This document shows, in pieces, positions 1 through 8,839 of a stretch of 64,000 nucleotides of DNA (its first letter is position 1; each line of letters opens with the position of its first letter). Source of the DNA: Saprospiraceae bacterium (GTDB lineage: Bacteria; Bacteroidota; Bacteroidia; Chitinophagales; Saprospiraceae); the NCBI GenBank assembly GCA_016717655.1, contig JADKFC010000007.1:62001-126000 (forward strand), given 5' to 3'. Position numbers and translations under genes: made by a program. The notes beneath the pieces were generated by a model. That model saw nothing but the letters and a program-made list of their open reading frames with translations, was not told where the DNA came from and ran no database searches.

Positions 1-222
1 AATAGGGTTCTTTTTGTGGATGAAGATGTGCCAGGGGGAGCTACTGCTTACATGCTCAATGAAATTGTCAACGTGCAGGGAGGATATCAGCACTTGGATG
101 CCAAGCCCGTATGTTTATCCGCCAAAGCCCACAGAACACCTTTTGGATCGGATGGAGATTACTTCACAAAGCCTTATGCTGAAGATGTGGTTGATGCCGT
201 TTTAAAGTTAATTTCAGAATAA
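1..222 (+). CDS. 2-oxoacid dehydrogenase E1, C-terminal end (partial)
   Basis: This is the 3' end of a gene that begins before the window; frame 1 is open from base 1 to the TAA at 220-222. The 73 visible residues contain VDEDVPGGATAYML and KPVCLSAKAHRTPFGSDGDY. These resemble the transketolase C-terminal domain of branched-chain or pyruvate dehydrogenase E1 beta, or of the fused alpha/beta E1 common in Bacteroidota. That domain helps bind thiamine diphosphate at the subunit interface and contacts the E2 core. The substrate cannot be told from this fragment. A metallophosphoesterase gene follows 12 nt downstream. Confidence 0.75.
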   Translation, partial: NRVLFVDEDVPGGATAYMLNEIVNVQGGYQHLDAKPVCLSAKAHRTPFGSDGDYFTKPYAEDVVDAVLKLISE

Positions 223-234
223 AGTAATACTTTA

Positions 235-954
235 ATGAAAATAGTACAAATAACTGACATTCATGTTAATAAGTTATTTGAATTCACAAACGACATTAAT
301 GTCCAAAGTAACTTTTTAACAGTTTTGGACAATGCCATGAACGAAATGCCTGACTTGGTGGTATTGAGTGGTGATCTTGGCCACAATGAGGTGCAAATTG
401 ATGTATATCAATGGATTAAATCAGAGATGGACAGTAGGGGAGTGCCCTACCGGGTTATTGGGGGAAATCACGATGATGTAGATAAATTGACTCAGGTTTA
501 TGATGAGATCCAGGGTGAGAGTCCTTATTTTTCACTCCAAATGGAGGGATATAAATTTTTATTTCTCAATACCATCACTGGAAAACTGGATGAACAACAG
601 TTAAATTGGTTTAAATCCGAAATTAATACGGGGATAGATGGTATTTTCATGCACCATCCGCCACTTTTAGCTGGCGTCCCACACATGGACGGGCGATATG
701 CCATGCAGGAACGGGAGCCCTTTTTGGATGTTATTCAGGCAGTTGGTGGTCGGCACCGAATTTTTACCGGCCATTATCACACGGAGCGAACCCTGGAATA
801 TGGCAATATAACTGTGTACATAACGCCATCAACCATTGTGCAAATCAGTGATAAGTCAGAAATATTTACCGCCGATCATTACCAGCCGGGCTATCGGCTT
901 ATTGAATTCCTTGAAGATGGTTTCCGTACCTGGGTAAGGTATATCTGGAATTAA
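235..954 (+). CDS. Calcineurin-like metallophosphoesterase (CpdA type)
   Basis: A 239-aa cytoplasmic protein with every dinuclear-metal motif of the calcineurin-like phosphoesterase fold: D8-x-H10 (TDIH), GDLGHNE near residue 46, GGNHDD near 76, HHPP near 140, and GHYH near 180. Size and motif spacing match the class III cyclic-nucleotide phosphodiesterases (CpdA, Icc) and related small phosphodiesterases. Activity on 3',5'-cAMP is inferred from the family and not shown. No signal peptide is visible. The gene starts 12 nt after the E1 gene and could be co-transcribed with it. Bases 955-1141 downstream are AT-rich, and I see nothing recognisable in them. Confidence 0.8.
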   Translation: MKIVQITDIHVNKLFEFTNDINVQSNFLTVLDNAMNEMPDLVVLSGDLGHNEVQIDVYQWIKSEMDSRGVPYRVIGGNHDDVDKLTQVYDEIQGESPYFSLQMEGYKFLFLNTITGKLDEQQLNWFKSEINTGIDGIFMHHPPLLAGVPHMDGRYAMQEREPFLDVIQAVGGRHRIFTGHYHTERTLEYGNITVYITPSTIVQISDKSEIFTADHYQPGYRLIEFLEDGFRTWVRYIWN

Positions 955-1141
955 ATTTTTAGAAAGATTAAGTAACAAAAGGAAAGGGGCTTATTTCATA
1001 TTAGGAATATTAGTAATATGTATAGGGAAGAACTATAGGCTTATGGGAGATTTTTCAATTTAACATAATATTAATTATAGGATAAAAAGAAAGCTAAGAA
1101 TTAGTGACTATTCAGCATATCATATTAACAAATTCCATAAT

Positions 1142-2242
1142 ATGTGTTGTTTTTACAGGTTTCTTAATAAGGCATATAAAAAAGTTATTGTAAGTAGTTT
1201 TCTAATTTCTCCAACCATTCCTAATTCCTATTTTTCTACCTTACCTTGTGCAAAATTTTTCTCATTGGAATCCTTTCAGCTCCAGAAAAAGGTATTGGCT
1301 TTTTCGATTTTTCAGTTTTTGCTGAAGATACTGGCCTGGTATTTAACCGCCTCGCTGGCCATCCTGACCGATGGTCTGGAGTCGATTATCAACATTATTG
1401 GTTCTGTAGCAGGTCTGGCAGCCTTGTGGTTTGCCATGCTGCCCAAAGATAAAAACCATCCGTATGGCCATGGCAAGATTGAGTTTTTATCGGCCAGTTT
1501 TGAAGGATTTCTGATCGCTGTTACAGGTGTGGTGATCTTTTACAAAAGTTACCAAAGCCTGGGAACGCCTAAACCGGTTGAAAAAATGGATATTGGTTTG
1601 GTTTTAGTGGCCATTTCAGGATCTCTCAATTATTTTGGCGGAAAATATTGCGTAAATCGTGGAAAAATAATTCATTCTCAACAACTTATGGCTACAGGAA
1701 GGCACCTCATTGCCGATGCGGTATCTACTTTGTTTATGTTTGGAGGCCTGATTTTGCTCTTTTTTACCCAATGGTGGATTCTCGACAATTTGCTGGCCAT
1801 GGCCTTCTGTATCTTTCTTTTTATTACCGGATATTGCATTATCAGAGACGCTGTAGGCGGGATTTTGGATGAGGCCGATGATGAGCTGCTCAAAACGGTT
1901 ATCGATCATCTGGAGGCCGCCAGAGTGGATAATTGGGTTGACCTGCACAACCTCCGAATTATTAAATATGGAAGTACCCTTCACCTGGATTGTCACCTGA
2001 CTGTGCCCTGGTATTTTAACGTCCACGAGGCACATGCAGCGGTTGAATTGTTGGAAAATGCTGTAAAACAGCACTTTGGCACCTCAGTAGAGCTCTTTGT
2101 TCATACCGATGGCTGTCTCCCCTACTCCTGTGCCATATGCACCAAGACCGGTTGTCAACATCGCCAGCAAGACTTTGACCATCGGGTGATTTGGAATTTG
2201 GACAATATTTCAAAAAATTCTAAGCACAATAAAATGCTGTAA
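1142..2242 (+). CDS. Cation diffusion facilitator (CDF) family transporter
   Basis: A multi-spanning inner-membrane protein of the CDF/ZitB family, which exports divalent metals (Zn, Fe, Co, Mn) in exchange for protons. The N-terminal part has the TM2 motif LTDGLESIIN, then HPYGHGKIEF in the first loop, and HLIADAVSTL in TM5, giving the paired metal-site residues of the family. A cytoplasmic dimerisation domain follows. The C-terminus is unusual: four Cys and one His within about 20 residues (CLPYSCAICTKTGCQH), a possible extra metal-binding patch. The ATG at 1142 gives an atypical 40-residue N-terminal extension. A TTG at 1265 would give about 325 aa, nearer the family norm, so the true start is uncertain. 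The substrate metal cannot be told. Confidence 0.8.
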   Translation: MCCFYRFLNKAYKKVIVSSFLISPTIPNSYFSTLPCAKFFSLESFQLQKKVLAFSIFQFLLKILAWYLTASLAILTDGLESIINIIGSVAGLAALWFAMLPKDKNHPYGHGKIEFLSASFEGFLIAVTGVVIFYKSYQSLGTPKPVEKMDIGLVLVAISGSLNYFGGKYCVNRGKIIHSQQLMATGRHLIADAVSTLFMFGGLILLFFTQWWILDNLLAMAFCIFLFITGYCIIRDAVGGILDEADDELLKTVIDHLEAARVDNWVDLHNLRIIKYGSTLHLDCHLTVPWYFNVHEAHAAVELLENAVKQHFGTSVELFVHTDGCLPYSCAICTKTGCQHRQQDFDHRVIWNLDNISKNSKHNKML

Positions 2243-2296
2243 GGTTATGACTAATAATGCCTTAAATATAACCTATTAAAAAATGTTTCACAAAGC

Positions 2297-2328
2297 TTGC
2301 GCTGAGAGCGTTTTTGGTTATTACTTTG
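2297..2328 (+). promoter_or_regulatory. Candidate promoter of the trp operon
   Basis: TTACTTTG at 2321-2328 is one base from the Bacteroidota -7 consensus TAnnTTTG. A TTG lies at 2297-2299 with a 21-nt gap. Transcription would start near 2335, just before the leader-peptide ATG at 2344. The match is imperfect, and position relative to the leader is the main argument. Confidence 0.35.
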
Positions 2329-2343
2329 CAACACAAATAGTGA

Positions 2344-2406
2344 ATGATTAAAATGTTATTAAACAGAAATTGGTGGTGGCACTTTCCTTTCAACTCCCCG
2401 GGGTAA
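2344..2406 (+). CDS. trpL: trp operon leader peptide with Trp-Trp-Trp
   Basis: A 20-codon ORF: ATG at 2344, three consecutive TGG codons at 2371-2379 (residues 10-12), stop TAA at 2404-2406. It sits between the promoter region and an intrinsic terminator (2439-2473), 82 nt upstream of trpE. Three Trp codons in a row in a 20-residue peptide just before a complete trp operon is the signature of ribosome-mediated attenuation. When charged tRNA-Trp is scarce the ribosome should stall at 2371-2379. Inferred switch: bases 2398-2403 (CCGGGG) at the end of the ORF are complementary to 2452-2457 (CCCCGG) in the terminator loop and right arm. A stalled ribosome leaves them free to pair and block the terminator; a ribosome that reaches the stop codon covers them. 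Confidence 0.85.
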   Translation: MIKMLLNRNWWWHFPFNSPG

Positions 2407-2438
2407 GAGGCAGCCATTGTCAAATTCACAATAAAATC

Positions 2439-2473
2439 GGCTTGTCGGCGTCCCCGGCAAGCCTTTTTGTTTT
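2439..2473 (+). terminator. trp attenuator (intrinsic terminator)
   Basis: A 10-bp stem, 2439-2448 with 2454-2463, has one G-T wobble and a 5-nt loop. It is followed directly by TTTTTGTTTT at 2464-2473. It lies 15 nt before the trpE ATG and after the Trp-rich leader ORF, so it should end transcription before trpE when tryptophan is plentiful. Confidence 0.85.
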
Positions 2474-2488
2474 AAGACCAATTTAGAA

Positions 2489-3859
2489 ATGAAAATAAAT
2501 ACCATCCAACGAACCATTCTCTCAGACCTGTACACACCGGTCGGGCTGTTTTTAAAGCTGAGGGATCATTATTCCGGCATTGTAATGCTGGAGAGTTCCG
2601 ATTATTCCAACAAGGAAGGTAATTTTTCATACATCGCCTTTGATGATCTTGCCCATTTTGAGGTAAATCACGACGTCCAAAGGGTCTCATTTTTGGGAAA
2701 AGAAATCATCCAATCCCCTCAAACAGACCTAGTTGCGTCAGTAAATAGCTTTATTGCCCATTTTCACATGGAAGGTGAAAAAAGTGAACACAATGGTATT
2801 TTTGGTTACACGGCGTTTAACGCAATCCGTTATTTTGAAAAAAACCTGTATCAAACGCACAATGAGGGATATGGGATTCCGGATGTGTATTATGTTTTTT
2901 ATCGCTACATCCTGGTTTTTGATCACTTTAGGAATAACCTAATTTGCCTCGAAAACATACCTGATGGTGAGACAGAAAGCCTGCAAAAGGTTATAGATGT
3001 ATTGAGTAGAGAGGATCATCCGGCGTATTCTTTTGATTGTAGCGGAGAGGCTTCGTCGAATCTCACCGATGAGGATTTTTTGAAAATGGTGAGCCATTGT
3101 ATTCACCACTGCCAGATAGGAAATGTATTTCAGGTTGTGCCTTCCCGTCGATTTTCTTACCACTTCACGGGTGACGATTTTCAGGTTTACCGCAGATTGA
3201 GGTCGATCAATCCATCACCTTATCTTTTTTACTTTGACTATGGTGATTTTCGCTTGTTTGGTTCATCGCCAGAAGCTCAGGTCATTGTGGAAAAGGGAAT
3301 GGCAGAGGTTCACCCTATTGCTGGTACCATCAAAAGAACCATGGATGAAGCCAAAGACCAAAAAAACATTGAAAAGCTGTTGGCCGACCCTAAAGAAAAC
3401 GCCGAACACATCATGTTGGTGGATTTATCCAGGAATGACTTAAGCAAAAACTGTCTTGACGTTGCAGTGGCTACTTTTCGGGAAATACAGAAATTTAGCC
3501 ATGTGATTCACCTCGTTTCCAGAGTGGTGGGTAAAATCAAGGATGGCATTTCAGCCTATCAGGTTTTTGCCGATACCTTTCCACAGGGCACTTTGTCTGG
3601 AGCCCCTAAGGTCAAAGCCATTGAAATCATACAATCATTGGAGCCTCACCAGCGGGGTTTTTATGGTGGAGCTATCGGTAAAATGGGTTTTGACAATACA
3701 CTAAACCATGCCATCATCATCAGGAGTTTTCTCAGCAAAGGAAATCAACTCCACATGCAAGCTGGTGCAGGCATCGTTATTGACTCGGTACCACCAAACG
3801 AAATGCTGGAAGTAAATAACAAATTAAAGGCACTGGCGCAATCCATCCTTATAAAATAG
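2489..3859 (+). CDS. trpE: Anthranilate synthase component I
   Basis: A 456-aa chorismate-binding enzyme. With TrpG it makes anthranilate from chorismate and glutamine, the first step of tryptophan synthesis. The N-terminal regulatory part has the LLES-type Trp-binding motif (MLESSDYSN, residues 31-39), suggesting feedback inhibition. The C-terminal catalytic domain has FQVVPSRRF near 213, SPYLFYFDYGDFRLFGSSPE near 240, HPIAGT near 275, DLSRNDLSK near 312, and GTLSGAPKVKA near 366. No frameshift is seen. It is first in the operon, under control of the upstream leader and attenuator, and trpG starts 5 nt after its stop. Confidence 0.95.
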   Translation: MKINTIQRTILSDLYTPVGLFLKLRDHYSGIVMLESSDYSNKEGNFSYIAFDDLAHFEVNHDVQRVSFLGKEIIQSPQTDLVASVNSFIAHFHMEGEKSEHNGIFGYTAFNAIRYFEKNLYQTHNEGYGIPDVYYVFYRYILVFDHFRNNLICLENIPDGETESLQKVIDVLSREDHPAYSFDCSGEASSNLTDEDFLKMVSHCIHHCQIGNVFQVVPSRRFSYHFTGDDFQVYRRLRSINPSPYLFYFDYGDFRLFGSSPEAQVIVEKGMAEVHPIAGTIKRTMDEAKDQKNIEKLLADPKENAEHIMLVDLSRNDLSKNCLDVAVATFREIQKFSHVIHLVSRVVGKIKDGISAYQVFADTFPQGTLSGAPKVKAIEIIQSLEPHQRGFYGGAIGKMGFDNTLNHAIIIRSFLSKGNQLHMQAGAGIVIDSVPPNEMLEVNNKLKALAQSILIK

Positions 3860-3864
3860 CGGAT

Positions 3865-4440
3865 ATGATAGTGATAATTGATAATTACGACTCCTTTACC
3901 TATAACCTGGTACAACTGATAAGGGAAATTAAAGGTGAAGAACCTAAAATCCTTCGAAACGATGAGATTGATGAACAGGTTATCAAAGACGCCGATTTCC
4001 TCATTCTCTCCCCAGGCCCAGGCGTGCCTGCCGAAGCAGGAGATTTGCTGAAAGTTATCCAATCTAATGTAGGAAGAATTCCGGTCTTGGGCGTCTGTCT
4101 TGGTCACCAGGCCATTGGAGAAGTGTATGGGGCAAATTTGAGAAACCTGAGTAAGGTTTTCCACGGTAAAAAAATGAAGGCCCAACTTACCAACGTTGCT
4201 TCCCCCCTATTTTCTGGTCTTCCCTCCAGTTTTGATGTTGGGCGGTACCATTCCTGGGTTATTGATCAAGACAATTTCCCGGCTGAATTGGTCATTATTG
4301 CAACAGATGAAAGTGGTGAGATCATGGCCTTGCAGCATAAGACACTGCCGGTTTATGGGGTGCAATTTCACCCTGAATCCATTATGACGGATTATGGTAA
4401 AGAAATCATGCGCAATTTTCTAAATGTAAAAATGCCATGA
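3865..4440 (+). CDS. trpG: Anthranilate synthase component II (glutamine amidotransferase)
   Basis: A 191-aa class I glutamine amidotransferase that supplies ammonia to TrpE. It opens with DNYDSFTYNLVQ. It has the oxyanion strand LSPGPG (49-54), the nucleophile Cys78 in GVCLGHQAIG, and His169/Glu171 in FHPES. It lacks fusion domains, so it is the stand-alone form. In some bacteria the same subunit also serves PabB for folate synthesis; nothing here tests that. Its last codon overlaps the trpD start (ATGA at 4437-4440), so translation is probably coupled. Confidence 0.95.
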   Translation: MIVIIDNYDSFTYNLVQLIREIKGEEPKILRNDEIDEQVIKDADFLILSPGPGVPAEAGDLLKVIQSNVGRIPVLGVCLGHQAIGEVYGANLRNLSKVFHGKKMKAQLTNVASPLFSGLPSSFDVGRYHSWVIDQDNFPAELVIIATDESGEIMALQHKTLPVYGVQFHPESIMTDYGKEIMRNFLNVKMP

Positions 4441-5438
4441 AATCGATTCTCAATCAGCTCTTTGAGCACAAAACCCTGACTGCAAGTGAGGCGAGAGCAG
4501 TTCTACAAAACATGGCCATGGGGACATACAATGATGCGGAAATTGCCTCATTTATCACTGTTTATCTCATGCGCAGCATAACAGAAGAAGAACTGGGTGG
4601 ATTTAGAGATGCCTTGCTTGACATGGCTATTCAGGTCGATCTGGGAGAATCCGACTTCATAGATGTTTGTGGCACTGGGGGTGATGGAAAAAATACCTTT
4701 AACATCTCTACCCTATCTGCCTTTGTGGTGGCTGGGGCCGGTTACAAGGTGGCAAAGCATGGAAATTATGGAGTTTCCTCCGTTTCCGGGTCTTCCAATG
4801 TTTTGGAGTCACTTGGCTACACATTTACAAGAGATGAACAGGCCCTTAGATATCAGCTGCAAGAAACCAATATCTGCTTTATGCATGCACCCCTGTTCCA
4901 TCCGGCTTTAAAAGCGGTCGGAGGGATAAGAAAGGACTTAGGAGTAAAAACCTTTTTCAACATGTTGGGGCCACTGGTGAATCCGGCCCGACCCAAAAAA
5001 CAACTGGCCGGCGTATTTAATTTGCCATTGCAGAGGCTTTATGCCGCTTTGATGCAGAAAAGCCACCGGTCTTTTTGCGTGCTCCACGACCTTAACGGCT
5101 TTGATGAAATTTCTTTGACGGGCAAAGTGAAATACATCACTGAAAAAGGTATTTATCTGACCCATGCCTCAGAATTGGGTTTTGAAGCCGTAAATGTATC
5201 TGAGATTGATGGTGGTACAACGGTTGAAGATGGTAGACAGATCTTTTTAGATATCATATCAGGGAAGGAAATTGGAGTGAAACGGAATGTGGTACTTGCC
5301 AACGCCGCCCTGGCAATTCAAACAGCTGACGGAGAATTAACTTATGATATGGCCTTCCACAAAGCTGATCATTCTTTGAAGGGGGGAGCTGCATTTGAAG
5401 TATTTCAGCAATTGATCAAAATCTCAGCCGATGCTTAA
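4437..5438 (+). CDS. trpD: Anthranilate phosphoribosyltransferase
   Basis: A 333-aa enzyme that joins anthranilate to PRPP to give phosphoribosyl-anthranilate. The PRPP site is clear: GTGGDGKNTFN at 79-89, then KHGNYGVSSVSGSSNVLE near 114-131, and FFNMLGPLVNPA near 176. Length and motif order are typical, and the frame is intact. The start is fixed by the 4-nt ATGA overlap with trpG. The 3' end overlaps trpC by 8 nt. Confidence 0.95.
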   Translation: MKSILNQLFEHKTLTASEARAVLQNMAMGTYNDAEIASFITVYLMRSITEEELGGFRDALLDMAIQVDLGESDFIDVCGTGGDGKNTFNISTLSAFVVAGAGYKVAKHGNYGVSSVSGSSNVLESLGYTFTRDEQALRYQLQETNICFMHAPLFHPALKAVGGIRKDLGVKTFFNMLGPLVNPARPKKQLAGVFNLPLQRLYAALMQKSHRSFCVLHDLNGFDEISLTGKVKYITEKGIYLTHASELGFEAVNVSEIDGGTTVEDGRQIFLDIISGKEIGVKRNVVLANAALAIQTADGELTYDMAFHKADHSLKGGAAFEVFQQLIKISADA

Positions 5439-6227
5439 TATTTTAGAACAAATTATGGCTCAAAAGCGGAAAGAGCTGGATAGAAACCAACAACTTTTGC
5501 CCTTAGACCAAATAGTATCCATGATTACAGAAAGTGATGCCCGGGTCCGTTTTTCAGACCAGGTGGCTGCAAGAAAGGAGCTGCATGTCATCTCGGAATT
5601 TAAAAGAAAATCACCTTCAAAGCCCTTGTTGAATGTTACGGCTGATGTAAAGATGATCGCCAGTGGATATGAGCAGGCAGGAGCCTCAGCCTTGTCTATA
5701 CTAACCGATGGTCCTTATTTTGGTGGAAGTGCAGCAGATTTGAAAGCAGCTAGAGAGGTGACTACCCTACCCGTGCTAAGAAAAGATTTTATTATCGATC
5801 CCTATCAGGTATACGAATCTAAGATGATGGGAGCAGATCTCATTCTTTTGATTGCTGAAGCTTTGGATGCCCAAACCATTGCCCAACTCACACACTTGGC
5901 CCATCAGCTGGGCCTTGAAGTGATTCTGGAGCTTCACAGCAAAAGTCACCTCTCAAAGCTTCCGAATGACATTGACTTTGTTGGCATCAACAACAGAGAT
6001 CTGCGCACTTTTACCACAGATATACAATGTTCTCTAGACATGGCAAAGTTTTTACCCCACTCAGCGCACTGGATCAGTGAGAGTGGCATCCATACCGAGG
6101 AACAGGCTCGTCAGCTCGCTGATGCAGGTTACCGCATTTTTTTAGTAGGTGAGCAGTTTATGAAAACTAGCATCCTGGCATGTCTTGTCAACTTTTTGTT
6201 CAACAGATCAACGGCCAGCAAAAATGA
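5431..6227 (+). CDS. trpC: Indole-3-glycerol-phosphate synthase (frameshift near the 3' end)
   Basis: A TIM-barrel enzyme that closes the indole ring from CdRP. Visible motifs are EFKRKSPSKP (catalytic Lys), ILTDGPYFGGS, LRKDFIIDPYQ, GINNRDL and SESGI, ending with FLVGEQFM. In the reading frame as given the ORF runs on to 6285 and overlaps trpF by 62 nt with an atypical tail. One base added at 6171/6172 restores the family's DPG motif (KTSDPGMS) and ends the protein at TGA 6225-6227, in a 4-nt ATGA overlap with trpF like the other junctions of this operon. I therefore take 5431-6227 (265 aa) as the real gene. The lost base is probably a sequence error. Confidence 0.9.
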
Positions 6228-6847
6228 GCCTTGCTATAAAAGTATGTGGGCTCAAAGATCACTTTCAAATAAGAAGACTAAGTAAAATGGGAGTGGCTTA
6301 TGTTGGTATCAATTTCTACCCACATTCCAAAAGATTTTACAACGAAACTTTTTCACTTACCCTCTTGCCACCCTTGACTGCCAAAAAGGTAGGAATCTTT
6401 GTGGATGCACCAATAGAGGAATTGATTAGAACAGCTGACTGGCATCAATTGGATATGATTCAACTTCATGGAAATGAGACAGCCGCTTATTGCGAGCAAG
6501 TCAAAAAATACCTACCTGTGATTAAGGCTTTACCGGGCATTAAAGCCAAAGACAAGGCTATTTTGAACGACTACGATATGTGTGATTATTATTTGTTTGA
6601 TTCATCGATGGGTAAGCTTGCCGGCTTAGGCATTGCTTTTGATCACACCATATTGGCAGAGTATGATTTTGATAAGCCTTACTTTTTAGCAGGTGGGCTA
6701 GGCCCTGAATTTTTAGATGGTAATTTTGATAATACTTTATTTCCGGGCTTGAATGGTCTGGACATTAATTCAAAATTTGAGCTCTCTCCCGGTCTGAAAG
6801 ATCTGGAACTGATTGCTTCCTTTATTATTAAAACCCAAAATCAATGA
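6224..6847 (+). CDS. trpF: Phosphoribosylanthranilate isomerase
   Basis: A 207-aa TIM-barrel isomerase (PRA to CdRP). It begins MSLAIKVCGLKD with the catalytic Cys8, then has YVGINFYPHSKR, VGIFVD, MIQLHGNE and LAGGLGPE. A start further upstream at 6185 is possible by frame. The ATG at 6224 fits the family N-terminus and the ATGA overlap with corrected trpC. The stop overlaps the trpB start (ATGA at 6844-6847). It is a separate enzyme, not fused to TrpC as in enterobacteria. Confidence 0.93.
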   Translation: MSLAIKVCGLKDHFQIRRLSKMGVAYVGINFYPHSKRFYNETFSLTLLPPLTAKKVGIFVDAPIEELIRTADWHQLDMIQLHGNETAAYCEQVKKYLPVIKALPGIKAKDKAILNDYDMCDYYLFDSSMGKLAGLGIAFDHTILAEYDFDKPYFLAGGLGPEFLDGNFDNTLFPGLNGLDINSKFELSPGLKDLELIASFIIKTQNQ

Positions 6848-8034
6848 ATTACACCCAATTGCCCAACTCAGATGGATTTTACGGAGCCTATGGTGGAGCC
6901 TTTATCCCGGAGATTTTATATCCCAACGTGAAGGCGCTGCAGGATACCTATCTGGAATTGTTGGCGGACCCTGGTTTTCAGGCAGAGTACACAGATTTAT
7001 TGAAAAATTATGTAGGTCGGCCGACTCCATTGTATGAAGCAAAAAGGTTGTCGGAAAAATTAGGCTTTCGCATTTTTTTGAAAAGAGAAGACTTGTGTCA
7101 TACCGGAGCTCATAAGATCAACAACACCATAGGTCAGATAATATTGGCGGGTCGAATGGGAAAAAGAAGGATCATTGCAGAAACTGGCGCCGGCCAGCAT
7201 GGTGTGGCTACTGCTACCGTATGTGCTTTAAAAGGATTGGAATGTATCGTTTACATGGGTGAACACGATATAAAGAGACAATCTGCTAATGTGGCCAGAA
7301 TGAGAATGCTGGGTGCAACCGTTATTCCAGCACGATCAGGCAGCAAGACATTAAAGGATGCTACCAATGAGGCCATAAGAGATTGGATAAGCCATGCTGA
7401 AGATACGTATTACATCATCGGAAGTGCAATCGGACCCCACCCCTACCCTGATTTAGTCAGTCGGCTCCAGGCTGTGATTAGCACAGAAATTAGAACTCAG
7501 CTACAGGATCAGCTTGGTTGCCCAAGCCCCGATTATTTAGTGGCATGTGTTGGTGGAGGAAGCAATGCTGCCGGTGCTATGTTTGATTTTCTGGATGATG
7601 AAAAGGTTAAACTCATACTAGCAGAGGCAGCGGGTAAAGGAGTCAACAGCGGCACAGCGGCAACAAGTCAGATCGGTAAAAAAGGTGATCCATGGCTGCA
7701 TGACTTTGCTGATGCAAGACCAATACGGCCAAATTACCGAGCCTTATTCTCTATCGGCTGGTCTTGATTATCCGGGTATTGGCCCTTTGCACGCACACCT
7801 AATTGATCAAAAAAGAGTGCAGGTTTTAAGTGCCACAGATGATGAAGCGCTGAATGCAGTGTTGGAACTCTCCAAATTGGAAGGCATCATTCCCGCTCTT
7901 GAGTCTGCACATGCCTTAGCAGTTTTACACCAATTGGCAATAAAAAAGATGAAGTAGTTGTGGTATCCTTATCTGGAAGAGGAGATAAAGATCTGGGAAT
8001 TTACATGGAGTATTTAAACATGAATGAAATATGA
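6844..8034 (+). CDS. trpB: Tryptophan synthase beta chain (two compensating frameshifts)
   Basis: A PLP enzyme that condenses indole with serine. The first 280 residues are in frame: YGGAFIPE, RPTPLYEAKRLSEKLG, the PLP lysine K91 in HTGAHKINN, GAGQHGVATATV, and GGGSNAAGAM. At the A6 run 7678-7683 the frame shifts by one base; HGCMTLLMQDQYGQ and SLSAGLDYPGIGP continue in another frame. At a second A6 run, 7942-7947, it shifts back and ends with VSLSGRGDKDL and a TGA at 8032-8034. The two shifts cancel: the locus is 1191 nt, exactly 397 codons, and the restored stop makes an ATGA overlap with trpA. Both breaks lie in homopolymers, so sequencing error is much more likely than gene death. Confidence 0.93.
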
Positions 8035-8798
8035 TAAATAAATCGATGCCCAATAAAAGATTATTAAATATCTATTTCACTGCAGGATATCCAGAGCTGG
8101 ATAGTCTGCATCACATTTTACCCACTCTAATTGAAGGAGATGCTGATTATATTGAAATTGGACTACCCTATTCAGATCCTTTGGCAGATGGGCCTGTCAT
8201 TCAGTTGGCCGGTAAAATAGCCCTGGAAAATGGAATGAATATAGATGTTCTCTTTGATCAATTGTCGACCCATATAGATTTGATGATCAAAAAACCTGTG
8301 TATTTGATGGGCTACTTCAATCAAATGCTTCAGTTCGGAATAGAAAAATTTCTCTTAGCATGTCAAAAGGTTAACGTGGCAGGCCTTATCATTCCCGACT
8401 TGCCAATGGAGTATTTTGAAATAGAAATGAAAGAACTATTCGAAAAATATGGCATAAAGATTACGTTTTTGGTAAGTCCGCTCACAAGTGAAGACCGCAT
8501 CAGAAAAGCATCAAAGTTGAGTACGGGTTTTGTTTATGTGGTCACCCGTCCTGCAATAACGGGTACAATGGCCGTGTTAGACGAAAACATGATTTCATAT
8601 CTTAAAAAGCTGGCTGAAATGAAATTAAACAGGGTTTTACTTTTGGGTTTTGGTATTCAGGATAAAAAATCGTTTGAATTTGCTGCTGTCCATTTGGATG
8701 GTGCCATCGTAGGAACTATGTTTTTAAAGCATCTTGAATTAAGAGGTACTGACAAAGATCAGATGCAGACCTTTATTTCACAGTTTAAAAATGACTAA
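8031..8798 (+). CDS. trpA: Tryptophan synthase alpha chain
   Basis: A 255-aa TIM barrel that cleaves indole-3-glycerol phosphate and passes indole to TrpB. The catalytic acids are present in YIEIGLPYSDPLADGP (E42 and D53). Other motifs are MGYFNQMLQFG, GLIIPDLPMEY, FVYVVTRPAITGT and LLLGFGI. The start at 8031 is supported by the ATGA overlap with corrected trpB; a second ATG at 8046 is less likely. It is the last gene of the operon. A loosely spaced DUF2853 gene follows, and no terminator is obvious between them. Confidence 0.95.
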   Translation: MINKSMPNKRLLNIYFTAGYPELDSLHHILPTLIEGDADYIEIGLPYSDPLADGPVIQLAGKIALENGMNIDVLFDQLSTHIDLMIKKPVYLMGYFNQMLQFGIEKFLLACQKVNVAGLIIPDLPMEYFEIEMKELFEKYGIKITFLVSPLTSEDRIRKASKLSTGFVYVVTRPAITGTMAVLDENMISYLKKLAEMKLNRVLLLGFGIQDKKSFEFAAVHLDGAIVGTMFLKHLELRGTDKDQMQTFISQFKND

Positions 8799-8839
8799 TT
8801 TAGGCTCGATAAATATTTTTAACCTATAAATCTTGTGAA

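Noticed and set aside
6228..6285. A 62-nt overlap between trpC and trpF
   Set aside because: It exists only if a one-base loss at 6171/6172 is accepted. Repair restores the DPG motif and an ATGA junction.
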